Part shown: one piece after another, positions 26,885 to 34,810 of the stretch
How positions within the stretch are numbered: position 1 is the stretch's first letter
Layout of the letters: the number at the start of each line of letters is the position of its first letter
Assembly: GCA_903866625.1 (NCBI GenBank)
Contig: CAIPOI010000006.1
Coordinates: 62,001-126,000, forward strand
Direction: 5' to 3'
Origin: an uncultured archaeon
Lineage (GTDB): Archaea; Nanobdellota; Nanobdellia; Pacearchaeales; GW2011-AR1
DNA: 64,000 nt
Made by a program: the position numbers and the translations under genes
The notes under the pieces: model-generated
The model's input: the letters and a program-made list of their open reading frames with translations, nothing else
What the model was told of the DNA's origin: nothing
Database searches by the model: none

Positions 26885-27906
26885 TGTTTTTTATGCTCCA
26901 GGAACCATTTAATTAAAGAAGTATTAGTAATCCAGGTATTAAGCATATCAAATCCGAGGCCGATTAAAAGAATGACAAACATTTGATTTAAAACTGTTCC
27001 AAATGGATGAACAAACATTAAAGCTACTGCAATCGAAGCTATTGCAGTTAGTGTCATAGTCATTCCAGTCTTAAATGCTCCGAATATTTCGTGATTTATA
27101 GAAGTATCTTTCCTTTTTAGAACTCTTGTCGTTAGAAGAATATCTGTATCCACAGAATAACCGATAAGCATAAGGAAAGCTACGATACCTGCACCAGAAA
27201 TAGTCAAACCAATTAAGTCAATAACTGCAAGAGTCATTACAATATCTGCAAAAGCACAAAACATTACTGCAAAACTTGGAATAGAATTTTTTATGTATAA
27301 AGAGACTAAAATTATTATAAAGACTAAAAGAAATATGGAAGAAAGTAAGATGTTTAGTTTAAAGAATAGTTTTCCCATAAAAATTCCAAACAAAATATTT
27401 AAGAGTATTGCAAGAAGTTTTATCTTCCATTTATCAGAGAATATTACGAAAACAACTGCAGCCATCCAAAAGAAAGCTATTAAGACAGTTACTCCTAATT
27501 GTTTATAGAAATTTTCACTTAAGCTTGAACCTATAAATTGAATGTTTGAATTTGAATCAGTAAGAGAGTAACCTAAATATTTTTCTAGAATTGGTTTTAT
27601 TACTTCTGGTTTTTCAGAGGTCATAATTATAACTTGATTTTGTTTTCCGTTCGAGTCCAATAAATATCTGGTTTCTATATCTACAACTTGTGATGAAAGA
27701 GTGGTTTGAATTTCATTTGAAGAAATATTAGTAAAAAGAGTTATAGTTGTTCCACCGGTTAAAGATAAATCTCTATGAACAAAGTCATGATTAGTCATAT
27801 AAAAATTTGTGATGATTACAATTGAAAGAATCAAAATTAGTGCAGGTAAGATAAGTGCCTTCTTATAATGCTTGTTATATATTCCGCTTAGTTTTTCTGA
27901 AACCAT
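26881..27906 (-). CDS. secF: Protein-export membrane protein SecF
   Basis: A 341-residue SecF with an N-terminal helix, a short external domain starting at DLSLTGGTTITLF and five more membrane helices including MLIGYSVDTDILLTTRVLKR, the conserved TM4 motif. It is the first gene of the secF-secD unit and starts 10 bases from the tRNA-Gly 3' end on the same strand, which leaves little room for a separate promoter. Confidence 0.95.
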   Translation of the reverse strand: MVSEKLSGIYNKHYKKALILPALILILSIVIITNFYMTNHDFVHRDLSLTGGTTITLFTNISSNEIQTTLSSQVVDIETRYLLDSNGKQNQVIIMTSEKPEVIKPILEKYLGYSLTDSNSNIQFIGSSLSENFYKQLGVTVLIAFFWMAAVVFVIFSDKWKIKLLAILLNILFGIFMGKLFFKLNILLSSIFLLVFIIILVSLYIKNSIPSFAVMFCAFADIVMTLAVIDLIGLTISGAGIVAFLMLIGYSVDTDILLTTRVLKRKDTSINHEIFGAFKTGMTMTLTAIASIAVALMFVHPFGTVLNQMFVILLIGLGFDMLNTWITNTSLIKWFLEHKKQ

Positions 27907-27916
27907 TTTTGTTTTA

Positions 27917-28029
27917 TGCGCTAGCGGGGAATCGAACCCCGATCAATTGGTCATTTCACCTTGAGCCCATACTTATATAAGAGCTCGTGGTTTGGAAACC
28001 AATAGTACTAGCCGTTATACTACCAGCGC
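27917..28029 (-). tRNA. tRNA-Gly(TCC) with an intron of about 41 nt after position 37
   Basis: Read on the minus strand, all arms fold: acceptor GCGCTGG/CTAGCGC with discriminator A, U8-A9, D stem GTAT/GTAC with GG in the loop, anticodon stem ATTGG/CCAAT, loop TTTCCAA giving anticodon TCC, and T arm CGGGG-TTCGATT-CCCCG. The two halves of the anticodon stem are separated by about 41 extra bases (27952-27992) after A37, the canonical archaeal intron site cut at a bulge-helix-bulge. The 3' CCA is not encoded. A Trp(CCA) register was tested and rejected. Confidence 0.9.
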
Positions 28030-28057
28030 AGGTAATAATAATGGGTTTTATTGTCTT

Positions 28058-28399
28058 TTAAAGATTGCTATCCTTTAATTTATAGTGGAATTTTCTATGG
28101 CAGTTAGCACATAAGACTTCACATTTCTTAATTTCTTTTTGGACTCTCTGGATAGAGTAACCTGCATGGACTTTTGTATTGATTCCAAAAAGTTTATCTC
28201 TCTTGTTTTTATGATGAAAGTCGAGGGTTGCTGGATGATTCTCTCCACATTTAATACATCTAAGGGTTTTCTTATATTCTTTAAACCATTTTTTAATTTC
28301 TTTTTTTCTTCGAGATATATGTGCTTTTTCAGATTCTCTGTTAAGAGAATACCAATTTCTCCTATAGGCTCTTCTTTTATCTAAATCTTTATAAGGCAT
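28058..28399 (-). CDS. Small HNH-type nuclease-like protein
   Basis: A 113-residue protein with a very basic N-terminal half and a C-terminal HNH-like domain: CIKCGENHPATLDFHHKNK and LCANCHRKFHY. Two CxxC knuckles and the H-H/N-H core fit stand-alone HNH endonucleases. It lies between the intron-containing tRNA-Gly and tRNA-Arg genes on the same strand, a typical niche for homing or mobile elements. Whether it is still an active nuclease is unknown. Confidence 0.82.
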   Translation of the reverse strand: MPYKDLDKRRAYRRNWYSLNRESEKAHISRRKKEIKKWFKEYKKTLRCIKCGENHPATLDFHHKNKRDKLFGINTKVHAGYSIQRVQKEIKKCEVLCANCHRKFHYKLKDSNL

Positions 28400-28454
28400 A
28401 AACTTATAGGGTTTCCAACTATTAAAATTATTGTAATCCCTTAAGAATAACTAA

Positions 28455-28531
28455 CGCGCCCGAAAGGATTTGAACCTTTGACCCTCTCCTTAGGATGGAG
28501 ATGCTCTGATTCCGGGCTGAGCTACGGGCGC
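28455..28531 (-). tRNA. tRNA-Arg(CCT)
   Basis: On the minus strand: acceptor GCGCCCG/CGGGCGC, D arm starting GCTCAG, anticodon stem TCTCC/GGAGA with loop ATCCTAA (anticodon CCT), variable GGGTC, T arm AAAGG-TTCAAAT-CCTTT and discriminator G. No intron. The CCA end is not encoded. Confidence 0.95.
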
Positions 28532-28570
28532 AACAAAATATGCGAGTCTTACTTAGTCTCATGATTCTCA

Positions 28571-28750
28571 TGCGAGAGATAGCTCAGAAAATAAAATTTT
28601 CTGATACTTCAATTCTCTACTTTCGAATTGAAGTGATTCGAACCTATCGAATCCTATCTATGCGAGAGATAGCTCAGAAAATAAAATTTTCTGATACTTC
28701 AATTCTCTACTTTCGAATTGAAGTGATTCGAACCTATCGAATCCTATCTA
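28571..28750. repeat. Exact tandem repeat of 90 bp (two copies) touching tRNA-Leu
   Basis: Positions 28571-28660 and 28661-28750 are identical. A third copy of the first 12 bases (TGCGAGAGATAG) begins at 28751 and is the 3' end of tRNA-Leu(CAA). In each unit I can pair four stems that close like a cloverleaf: 6 bp outer (28577-28582 with 28654-28659), 8 bp (28585-28592 with 28596-28603), 10 bp (28606-28615 with 28625-28634) and 7 bp (28635-28641 with 28647-28653). A tRNA-like T-arm sequence (GGTTCGAATC) occurs on the minus strand. Function unknown. Confidence 0.9.
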
Positions 28751-28833
28751 TGCGAGAGATAGGATTCGAACCTATGAAGGCATAAGCCAAGAGATTTTGA
28801 GTCTCTCCCGTTTGACCGCTTCGGTACCCTCGC
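28751..28833 (-). tRNA. tRNA-Leu(CAA)
   Basis: A class II tRNA on the minus strand: acceptor GCGAGGG/CTCTCGC, D arm CCG...CGG, anticodon stem AGAGA/TCTCT with loop CTCAAAA (anticodon CAA), long variable arm TGGCTTATGCCTTC, T arm ATAGG-TTCGAAT-CCTAT and discriminator A. Its 3' end runs straight into the 90-bp tandem repeat, each unit of which restores the last bases of the acceptor strand. Confidence 0.95.
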
Positions 28834-28989
28834 ATAAAAAAACTAATAATAGAGTGTATAAAAAGCTTTATAAATTTAAAATTCTCAGAGATATTATGAA
28901 ACCTGGAGTAGAAGCTAATTGTTCAAGAATTCTATTAGCTCTGCTTATTTTATAGTAAGGTTTCTCTAAATTTATTTCTTGGAGAAACA

Positions 28990-30177
28990 ATGACAAACCC
29001 TAATTATAATTCTGCTTCTGAAAGGAAAATTATCATTCTAGACACGACTCTTAGAGATGGAGATCAAAGTGCTCTTGGAACAATGTATCCTAGTGAAAAA
29101 ATGAAAGTTGCAAAACACCTTGAGAAAATGGGAGTTGAACGAATTGAAGCAGGTTTTGCTGCAGCAAAAGGTAATTATGAATTTATGTCCGGAGTTGCTC
29201 AAACATTAAAAAATTCGTGGCTTTCTGGTCTTTCTAGATGCGTAAATAGAGATACAGAAAGAACTTACGAAGCTTATAAGAACTATCAAAAAAGAATGAT
29301 CCATCTTTTTTTGCCTACTTCTGAAATTCAAGTAAGTGCTAAAATGAAAAAAACTGATGACGAACTTATAAAAATAACTAGAAGTTCTGTGACTTATGCA
29401 AGGAGTTTCTTTGATAAAGTTGAGTTTACTGCAGAAGATGCTGTTAGAAGCAATTGGGATTTTTTGAAAAGAGTTTATTTTGAAGCCATAAATTCTGGAG
29501 CTACCATAATTAATGTAGCCGATACTGTTGGCTATGCTGAAACAGAAGAGTTTGGAAGGCTTGTCAAAAATGTTGCGGGTTATGTAAAAATAATAAACCC
29601 CAATGTAGAAATAAGTATTCACTGTCATAATGATTTAGGATTGGCTGTTGCAAATACCATTGCAGGAATTAAAAACGGAGCACAGCAAGTAGAGGTAACT
29701 ATCAATGGTCTTGGCGAAAGAGCAGGTAATTGCAGCCTTGAACAGATAGTTGCTTTTAGTAAGGTTCATCCAGAATCTTTCTCAACCAATGTTTTATCAG
29801 GGGAAATTTACAAAGCTTCCAAAATGGTTAGTAGATTTACTGGAGTAAGAAATGACTCTGCTCCTGTTGTTGGAAAATCTGCTTTTGCCCATAAATCTGG
29901 AATACATCAACATGGAGTCATAAATAATAAAGAGTCTTATGAAGTTTTAAGAGCAGAAGATTTCGGAAGAAAAAGTGAAATAGTTATAGGCCCTCATTCA
30001 GGCTATCATGGAGTTATTGCAAAAGCAAGAGAGCTCGGATTTGAAATTAGTCAAGAACAAGCAGCACTAATTTTAGATGTAGTTTCAGAAAAAGTTCAAA
30101 GAGAAGAGCAAAAAAGATTTGATGATGAAGATATCAGAAAAATACTTATGGAAAAGGTTTTAGCTCTAGCAGTTTAG
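28990..30177 (+). CDS. leuA: 2-isopropylmalate synthase-family enzyme (LeuA-like)
   Basis: A 395-residue enzyme of the DRE-TIM family that joins acetyl-CoA to a 2-oxo acid. Motifs: ILDTTLRDGDQSALGTMYP, ISIHCHNDLGLAVANT (metal His pair), TINGLGERAGNCSLEQI and AHKSGIHQHGV. The C-terminal region after the barrel is short, so the full leucine-binding regulatory domain of LeuA (usually 500 residues or more in total) is missing. 2-Isopropylmalate, citramalate and homocitrate synthases share these motifs; substrate choice is not certain. No other leucine genes are in the window. Confidence 0.82.
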   Translation: MTNPNYNSASERKIIILDTTLRDGDQSALGTMYPSEKMKVAKHLEKMGVERIEAGFAAAKGNYEFMSGVAQTLKNSWLSGLSRCVNRDTERTYEAYKNYQKRMIHLFLPTSEIQVSAKMKKTDDELIKITRSSVTYARSFFDKVEFTAEDAVRSNWDFLKRVYFEAINSGATIINVADTVGYAETEEFGRLVKNVAGYVKIINPNVEISIHCHNDLGLAVANTIAGIKNGAQQVEVTINGLGERAGNCSLEQIVAFSKVHPESFSTNVLSGEIYKASKMVSRFTGVRNDSAPVVGKSAFAHKSGIHQHGVINNKESYEVLRAEDFGRKSEIVIGPHSGYHGVIAKARELGFEISQEQAALILDVVSEKVQREEQKRFDDEDIRKILMEKVLALAV

Positions 30178-30187
30178 TGAGGAAAAG

Positions 30188-30198
30188 CTTTATAAATA
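30188..30198 (+). promoter_or_regulatory. TATA box of the 5S rRNA gene
   Basis: CTTTATAAATA is centred about 25 bases before the 5S rRNA 5' end at 30218, the expected archaeal TATA spacing. It overlaps nothing coding; the leuA stop is at 30177. Confidence 0.7.
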
Positions 30199-30217
30199 CA
30201 CTAAAATAGGAATTATT

Positions 30218-30327
30218 GAAACGGCCATAGTAAGCTGGTAATACCTGTTCCCATTCCGAACACAGAAGTCAAGCAGCCTACGTCATTGGTGGTAGTCTTG
30301 CAAAAGGTGAACCCAAGATGCTGTTTC
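30218..30327 (+). rRNA. rrf: 5S ribosomal RNA
   Basis: The 5' and 3' ends pair as helix I (GAAACGGC with GCTGTTTC). Inside are the conserved loop sequences CCCATTCCGAACACAGAAGTCAAGC and the helix IV/V region with GGTGAACCCAAG. About 110 nt, slightly short but complete. It stands alone with its own TATA box, with no 16S or 23S rRNA nearby. A stem-loop with a T run (30328-30345) follows and may end transcription. Confidence 0.93.
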
Positions 30328-30329
30328 GC

Positions 30330-30345
30330 TTATTTTTTAATAAGT
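30330..30345 (+). terminator. Likely 5S rRNA terminator
   Basis: Directly after the 5S 3' end, CTTATT and AATAAG can pair around a run of T. T-rich tracts are typical archaeal termination signals. It is short and weak, so the call is moderate. Confidence 0.4.
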
Positions 30346-30391
30346 TTTGAAGTGATGAGAGTCTCGAGCTTTTTTGGGTTTTTGAGAAGAT

Positions 30392-30754
30392 TTATCTCTT
30401 TTCTTCAACTAACATTAACCCATTTGTTTTTACCCTATAAGAATTAGAATATAAAACTCTGTCAATAAGAGCTTCGAAAATTTTTGTTTCTCTTTCGTGT
30501 TTACATAACATGTACTCTCTGAGTCTCCTAGCATTACTTAAAGAAATAGCCAACCAAATTCCCCCATAATCTCCATTACCCGGAACAACTTGGTTCTCTG
30601 GAAGAAAAATCCATTCAGCAATATTGAAAGTCATTATATGTGGATTTTTTCTTAGACCCAGAGATTTCATATCTTCGGTGACTACCTTATAGCCTACCCT
30701 ATACAATTTGCCTTCGAGATTTACTGTTAAAAGTCTTGGTATTTTTGTTGACAT
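30392..30754 (-). CDS. Hypothetical protein
   Basis: A 120-residue soluble protein that I do not recognise. The first half has alternating hydrophobic strands (RLLTVNLEGKLYRVGYKVV), and the middle has VPGNGDYGGIWLAISLSNARRL, which suggests a small alpha/beta fold. It is the downstream one of two orphan genes on this strand, about 57 bases after the next. Confidence 0.6.
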   Translation of the reverse strand: MSTKIPRLLTVNLEGKLYRVGYKVVTEDMKSLGLRKNPHIMTFNIAEWIFLPENQVVPGNGDYGGIWLAISLSNARRLREYMLCKHERETKIFEALIDRVLYSNSYRVKTNGLMLVEEKR

Positions 30755-30811
30755 AGAAATCTAATAGACTAATGTTTTAAAAGAATTATGGTATTATGGA
30801 ATAACCATGAA

Positions 30812-31435
30812 TTATAGCAGGTAATTTTCAACAAAATCTTTAAGATTCCCACATTCCCAAGAAGCAATTTGATTTAGGTCTCGCAAGACTATTCCCTTAG
30901 CAGGACTATTGGGTTTCTTCTGATGATCTAGAAGATAGTGTGGCCGAATTGAAACATAAGCCCTTAAAGCACCAGCATCCATATTTCCCTTGATATAAAA
31001 AGGCAACCCTTGATGAAAGGCGAGGATGGAATTAACTTTGTTTACTGAAAACACAACTCTAGGAATATTTAGTTTTACTAACTCTGATTTATAAAAATTA
31101 AGAAAATTGCCTTGGACATTATCACCAGAATCAGCCCCAACAAGAGATGGCTCTATAAAAGATTCTCCTAAAGCTCTAAACTCTCTAAGTGTTCGTAGCA
31201 CGAGTTCTTTATGTTCTCTATCAGCACAATCTGGGTAATCTCCGTCACTAATATAAAGATCGAATTCTCTCGAATTTGCTTGACTACTAGCTTCTTCTAA
31301 ATCTAGGGCAAAAGTTACCCTTGATAAAAGAGACTCTGTTGTTAAACCTAAACTTTTTCCTGCAATTAAAACACCATGAACAATTTCATGAGGATAATCT
31401 TCAGCCCATAATATTTTTTTATATTTAAATTCCAT
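30812..31435 (-). CDS. Hypothetical protein, receiver-like N-terminus
   Basis: A 207-residue soluble protein. Its start, YKKILWAEDYPHEIVHG, and then FDLYISDGDYPD are spaced like the acidic pocket and phospho-Asp strand of a response-regulator receiver domain, with VVFSVNKV in place of the later Thr/Ser-Lys strand. That similarity is weak and no output domain is visible. It sits between rpoN and another orphan on the same strand. Confidence 0.6.
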   Translation of the reverse strand: MEFKYKKILWAEDYPHEIVHGVLIAGKSLGLTTESLLSRVTFALDLEEASSQANSREFDLYISDGDYPDCADREHKELVLRTLREFRALGESFIEPSLVGADSGDNVQGNFLNFYKSELVKLNIPRVVFSVNKVNSILAFHQGLPFYIKGNMDAGALRAYVSIRPHYLLDHQKKPNSPAKGIVLRDLNQIASWECGNLKDFVENYLL

Positions 31436-31461
31436 AGATTAATATTAATAGAACAAACTAT

Positions 31462-31659
31462 TTAGAATTTCTTGAACTTATTAACTAATTCAAGAGTATC
31501 TTCTTGGCAAAGGAATACGGTTCTGCAGCAATATCTTTCTAATCCAAGCTCATCAAGAACTTTCTTAGCGTCTTCGCCCTTGGAAGTTCTTTTTTTAAAA
31601 TCATCCCATAGGTGACCTATTGGTTTTCCGCAAGACATGCAACGAATTGGAATTATCAT
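31462..31659 (-). CDS. rpoN: RNA polymerase subunit N (Rpb10)
   Basis: A 65-residue subunit that helps assemble the D/L/3/11 core of archaeal RNA polymerase. The zinc-binding pattern is intact: CMSCGKPIG near residues 7-15 and RYCCRTVF near residues 43-50. Archaeal rpoN usually follows the uL13-uS9 genes; here it lies on the other strand about 5 kb away from them. Confidence 0.95.
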   Translation of the reverse strand: MIIPIRCMSCGKPIGHLWDDFKKRTSKGEDAKKVLDELGLERYCCRTVFLCQEDTLELVNKFKKF

Positions 31660-31821
31660 AATATTAATGTCAAAACTAGGTTTTTAAAACTTACTATTTT
31701 GCTCCCATGGAGCTCTCCTTATCTTTGCTCTAAACTTTTTTATCCAGATTTTTAATATTGAAAAAAAGAATACAAATATTTATAAATAACATCTCAATAA
31801 AGAAAATATAAAAAAGAGAAA

Positions 31822-31992
31822 ATGGCAAACAAATGTGTTTATTGTAATAAAGAATTACCTGTTAATAAGGCGCTTTCGGTATGTAAACCTTGCGGAATAA
31901 AGGTTTGGGGCTTAAAGATGTATGAAGCAATAGATTCTCAGATGAGTGATGCTAAAGAAACAGGTAATCTCGAACAAGGAAGCATCTGTTGA
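31822..31992 (+). CDS. Small zinc-finger protein
   Basis: A 56-residue frame with ATG at 31822 and TGA at 31990-31992. It begins MANKCVYCNKELPVNKALSV and continues CKPCGIKVWGLKMYEAI, a two-knuckle zinc ribbon (CxxC, CxxC) followed by a helix, and ends in GSIC. The same kind of short CVYC...CxxCG protein occurs in other archaea without known function. It is divergent from rpoN and upstream of eL21. Confidence 0.75.
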   Translation: MANKCVYCNKELPVNKALSVCKPCGIKVWGLKMYEAIDSQMSDAKETGNLEQGSIC

Positions 31993-32124
31993 CTTCTTAA
32001 AATAAAAAATTTTATCATTTTATTGAAGAAAAAAGCAGGATTTTTAAGCTAAAAACCAAAAGAAAAGCTTTTTAAACAACCCCTTTCTAAGAAAATAATA
32101 AGGAAAATTAGCTGTTAATATAAA

Positions 32125-32376
32125 ATGATAAAACGAAAAAATGTTAAGAAAAAAGGAAAGTTAGAGCTTAGCAAATACTTCCAAGAGTTTAAGGTTGGAG
32201 AAAAAATTGCGATAGTAAAAGAACATACATTAAATCCTGCTTTTCCGATACAAATCCAGGGTAGAACTGGGGTAGTTATTGGTGAAAGAGGAAATAGTTA
32301 CTTAGTTAAACTAAACAACGGCGGAACTGAAAAAGTGTATATTATTGCACCTTCCTGCTTAAAAAAAATAAAATGA
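32125..32376 (+). CDS. rpl21e: Ribosomal protein eL21
   Basis: An 83-residue protein of the large subunit, shared by archaea and eukaryotes. The SH3-like core is clear: FKVGEKIAIVKEHT, then NPAFPIQIQGRTGVVIGERG. It lacks part of the N-terminal extension seen in longer homologues. Its stop overlaps the rpoF start as ATGA. The order eL21-rpoF-DUF655 is widely conserved in archaea. Confidence 0.93.
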   Translation: MIKRKNVKKKGKLELSKYFQEFKVGEKIAIVKEHTLNPAFPIQIQGRTGVVIGERGNSYLVKLNNGGTEKVYIIAPSCLKKIK

Positions 32377-32684
32377 TAAAAGAAAGAACACCATTAACAC
32401 TTTACGAAGCAAGAGAATTATTGGAAAGCTTAAAAGATAGCGATAGAAAAAAGGAAATAGTTGAATTTATATCTAAATTTGAAAAAATAGATGTTAAAAA
32501 AGCTAAAAAGATAAAAGAAGAAATTGAAGCTTTGGATATAATCAAATTAAAAAATTCAGATATTATAAAAATTGTTGATGTTATGCCTGAAAATGCTATT
32601 GAATTAAATAAGGTTGTTATGGAAGCAAGCTTAGATTCAGATGAAACAAATAAAATTATTGAGACAATTAAAAAGAATAAATAA
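32373..32684 (+). CDS. rpoF: RNA polymerase subunit F (Rpb4)
   Basis: A 103-residue all-helical protein that pairs with RpoE (Rpb7) to form the RNA polymerase stalk. The start (TPLTLYEARELLESLK) and the HRDC-like second half (LKNSDIIKIVDVMPENAIEL) match the family. Context between eL21 and the DUF655 gene supports it. Confidence 0.9.
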   Translation: MIKERTPLTLYEARELLESLKDSDRKKEIVEFISKFEKIDVKKAKKIKEEIEALDIIKLKNSDIIKIVDVMPENAIELNKVVMEASLDSDETNKIIETIKKNK

Positions 32685-32689
32685 TCAAA

Positions 32690-33229
32690 ATGAAAGAAAA
32701 GGAAGAACAAGCGATTGTAGTAGATTATCTGCCTTACGGCTATCCACTCGAGAAGAAAATGATGCCAATAGCTCAGGCTATAGGTAAAAAAAATTTTACT
32801 CTTTTAGAATTAGTACCTAGGAGAGGAATCAAGTTAGAAATTGGAGAAGAAGTTTATATTGGAGAAGGAAAGAGAGACAAGGTATATTATATCTTGGGCA
32901 AACTTCCTTTTAACAAAATAAGCGAAAATGCAAAGAATTTTCTACAGACTTACATAGAAAAGCAAGTAAGTGAAAATGAAAAATCTTTTGTAGAATTTTT
33001 CAATAATTCACAACCGGTAAACACAAGGCTTCATCAAATTGAGCTTCTTCCGGGATTTGGCAATAAACATACTCAAGCCATCCTAGACGAAAGAAATAAA
33101 AAGCCTTTTGAAAGCTTTGAAGAGTTGAAGAAAAGAATATCTAATCTTCCAGATCCAAAAAACGCAATAGTTAAAAGGATACTTGAAGAGATAAAGGGAG
33201 AGGAAAGACATTTCCTATTCGTTAATTAA
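32690..33229 (+). CDS. DUF655-family RNA/DNA-binding protein
   Basis: A 179-residue protein conserved next to rpoF in archaea. The N-terminal part (DYLPYGYPLEKKMMPIAQAIG) is an OB-like domain, and the C-terminal part has a helix-hairpin-helix (LHQIELLPGFGNKHTQAILDER) that probably binds nucleic acid. Function is not established, but its position suggests a link with transcription or rRNA handling. Confidence 0.9.
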   Translation: MKEKEEQAIVVDYLPYGYPLEKKMMPIAQAIGKKNFTLLELVPRRGIKLEIGEEVYIGEGKRDKVYYILGKLPFNKISENAKNFLQTYIEKQVSENEKSFVEFFNNSQPVNTRLHQIELLPGFGNKHTQAILDERNKKPFESFEELKKRISNLPDPKNAIVKRILEEIKGEERHFLFVN

Positions 33230-33231
33230 AA

Positions 33232-33780
33232 ATGGCAGAAGAAAAGAAACAAGAAGTAAAGCAAAAACCTCAGACAGAGGAAAAAGTTGAGAAGAAAAGA
33301 AGTTCCATGATTAGCAAGGATGTTCCTACTGGAAGAATCATTAGAATTATGCAGACAGATGTTCCTGGAACAAAAACTCTTTATGCAGGATTAACCCGAA
33401 TAAAAGGTATTTCTTGGGCAATTTCAAATGCGGTTTGTCTTTTAGCTAAAATTGAAAAAACAAAAAAAATTGAAAGTTTGACTAAAGAAGAAATTGCAAA
33501 AATTGAAGAAACAATAAAGCAACATAAATTTCCATACTACATGCTAAACAGAAGAAATGATTTCACCACAGGAGAATCTGGACACGTTACTGGTTCTACT
33601 ATAGATGTAAATGAAGAATTAGATGTTAAAAGATTAAAGAAAATCCGTTCATTCAGAGGATTAAGACATGCAACAGGTCAGCCTACAAGAGGTCAAAGCA
33701 CAAGAAGTCACTTTAGAACAAATCGTAAAAAAGGAGTTGGTATTAAAACTAAATCAGCACCAACTACTAAAGGAGAATAA
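33232..33780 (+). CDS. rps13: Ribosomal protein uS13
   Basis: A small-subunit head protein that contacts tRNA and 23S rRNA. The helix-two-turn-helix (YAGLTRIKGISWAISNAVC) and the tail block LRHATGQPTRGQSTRSHFR are typical. At 182 residues it is longer than average because of a Lys/Glu-rich N-terminal extension of about 25 residues. First gene of a uS13-uS4-uS11-rpoD unit. Confidence 0.96.
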   Translation: MAEEKKQEVKQKPQTEEKVEKKRSSMISKDVPTGRIIRIMQTDVPGTKTLYAGLTRIKGISWAISNAVCLLAKIEKTKKIESLTKEEIAKIEETIKQHKFPYYMLNRRNDFTTGESGHVTGSTIDVNEELDVKRLKKIRSFRGLRHATGQPTRGQSTRSHFRTNRKKGVGIKTKSAPTTKGE

Positions 33781-33782
33781 AA

Positions 33783-34316
33783 ATGCCCGTAAGAAAACAT
33801 AAAAGATATAGTCGACCGAGAAAGCTGTATGATATCAGCACAATGAAAGAAGAGCAGGGCTTAGTTAGCAAATATGGATTAAAAAACAGAAGAGAAGTAT
33901 GGAAAGCAGATTTTCAAATTGCAAGAATAAGAAATATTGCTAAAGGGCTAATCACTGCAGAAGAAGCTAAGAAAGAAGAATTTGTCACTAAACAAAAAGC
34001 CAAGGGATTTAATGTTGAAAGCATTGCAGATGTTCTTGGATTGAATAAGGAAGATTGGTTAAAAAGAAGACTACAAAGTATTGTAGTGAAAAAAGGTTTT
34101 GCAAAAACTCTAAAGGCTGCAAGGCAATTGATTAATCATAAACATGTTAAAATAGATGGTAAAATAATTGATTCTCCATCGCACTTGACTACACTTGAAG
34201 AAGAGAAAACTGTTTCAAGTGATTTAGTTTTAATAGCAAAAAAAGAAATGAGTAATGAGGAAAAAGCATTTTTAAAACAAATAAAATCTAAAGAAAGTGA
34301 AGAGGAAAAAGCATAA
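33783..34316 (+). CDS. rps4: Ribosomal protein uS4
   Basis: A primary 16S rRNA binder needed early in 30S assembly. The 177-residue protein has the archaeal start (KHKRYSRPRKLYD) and an S4 domain near 98-150 (KKGFAKTLKAARQLINHKHV). The C-terminus is a highly charged Glu/Lys tail. It lies two bases after uS13, and its stop shares a base with the uS11 start. Confidence 0.96.
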   Translation: MPVRKHKRYSRPRKLYDISTMKEEQGLVSKYGLKNRREVWKADFQIARIRNIAKGLITAEEAKKEEFVTKQKAKGFNVESIADVLGLNKEDWLKRRLQSIVVKKGFAKTLKAARQLINHKHVKIDGKIIDSPSHLTTLEEEKTVSSDLVLIAKKEMSNEEKAFLKQIKSKESEEEKA

Positions 34317-34774
34317 TGGTAGAAGAAATAAAACAAATTGAAACCGAACAAGACATGCAAGAACAAGTTGAAGAAGTTAAAGAAGAAAAGAAACCTAAAA
34401 AAGAAAAAATTGGAATTCTTTATATTTATACCTCTAAGAACAATACTATCTTAAATCTTACAGATATGGTAGGAAATACTATCTCAAAAGCTACTGGCGG
34501 ACAATCAACAAAACAGGATAGACTTAAATCAAGCCCTACTGTTGCAATGTTTTCTTCAAAGAAAATAGCAGAAGACGCTAATGAAGCAGGAATAACTAGT
34601 TTTTATGTTAGAGTAAGAGCAGAAACAGGAGATACAAGTCCAAGTTCTGCAGCTCATGCAGTTATAAAATCTTTAAGCAGAGACGGCTTTAAGGTAATCA
34701 GCATAAGTGATATTACTCGAGTTCCAAGAGGCGGACCTAAGAAGGGTGGCGGAAGAAGAGGAAGAAGAGTATAA
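34316..34774 (+). CDS. rps11: Ribosomal protein uS11
   Basis: A platform protein of the small subunit near the mRNA exit. The core starts at about residue 37 (KIGILYIYTSKNNTILNLTD) and ends with the conserved basic tail ITRVPRGGPKKGGGRRGRRV. The first 36 residues are an acidic and Lys-rich extension absent from most archaeal homologues. Confidence 0.96.
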   Translation: MVEEIKQIETEQDMQEQVEEVKEEKKPKKEKIGILYIYTSKNNTILNLTDMVGNTISKATGGQSTKQDRLKSSPTVAMFSSKKIAEDANEAGITSFYVRVRAETGDTSPSSAAHAVIKSLSRDGFKVISISDITRVPRGGPKKGGGRRGRRV

Positions 34775-34810
34775 GCATAAATTTAAAAGTCAATTAAAAT
34801 TGTTAATAAC

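Noticed and set aside
27917-28029. Reading the intron tRNA as tRNA-Trp(CCA)
   Set aside because: A shifted anticodon stem can pair, but it breaks the G10-C25 D-stem register, U8 and the discriminator. The Gly(TCC) register satisfies all positions.
28577-28659. The 90-bp unit as a real tRNA gene
   Set aside because: The arms are too long (8 and 10 bp), the acceptor-like stem has only 6 bp and the T loop on the plus strand lacks the TTCRA pattern.
28540-28785. 81-residue open frame through the tandem repeat
   Set aside because: It spans two identical 90-bp units and part of a tRNA gene on the other strand, so its protein repeats only because the DNA does. No start context or known domain.
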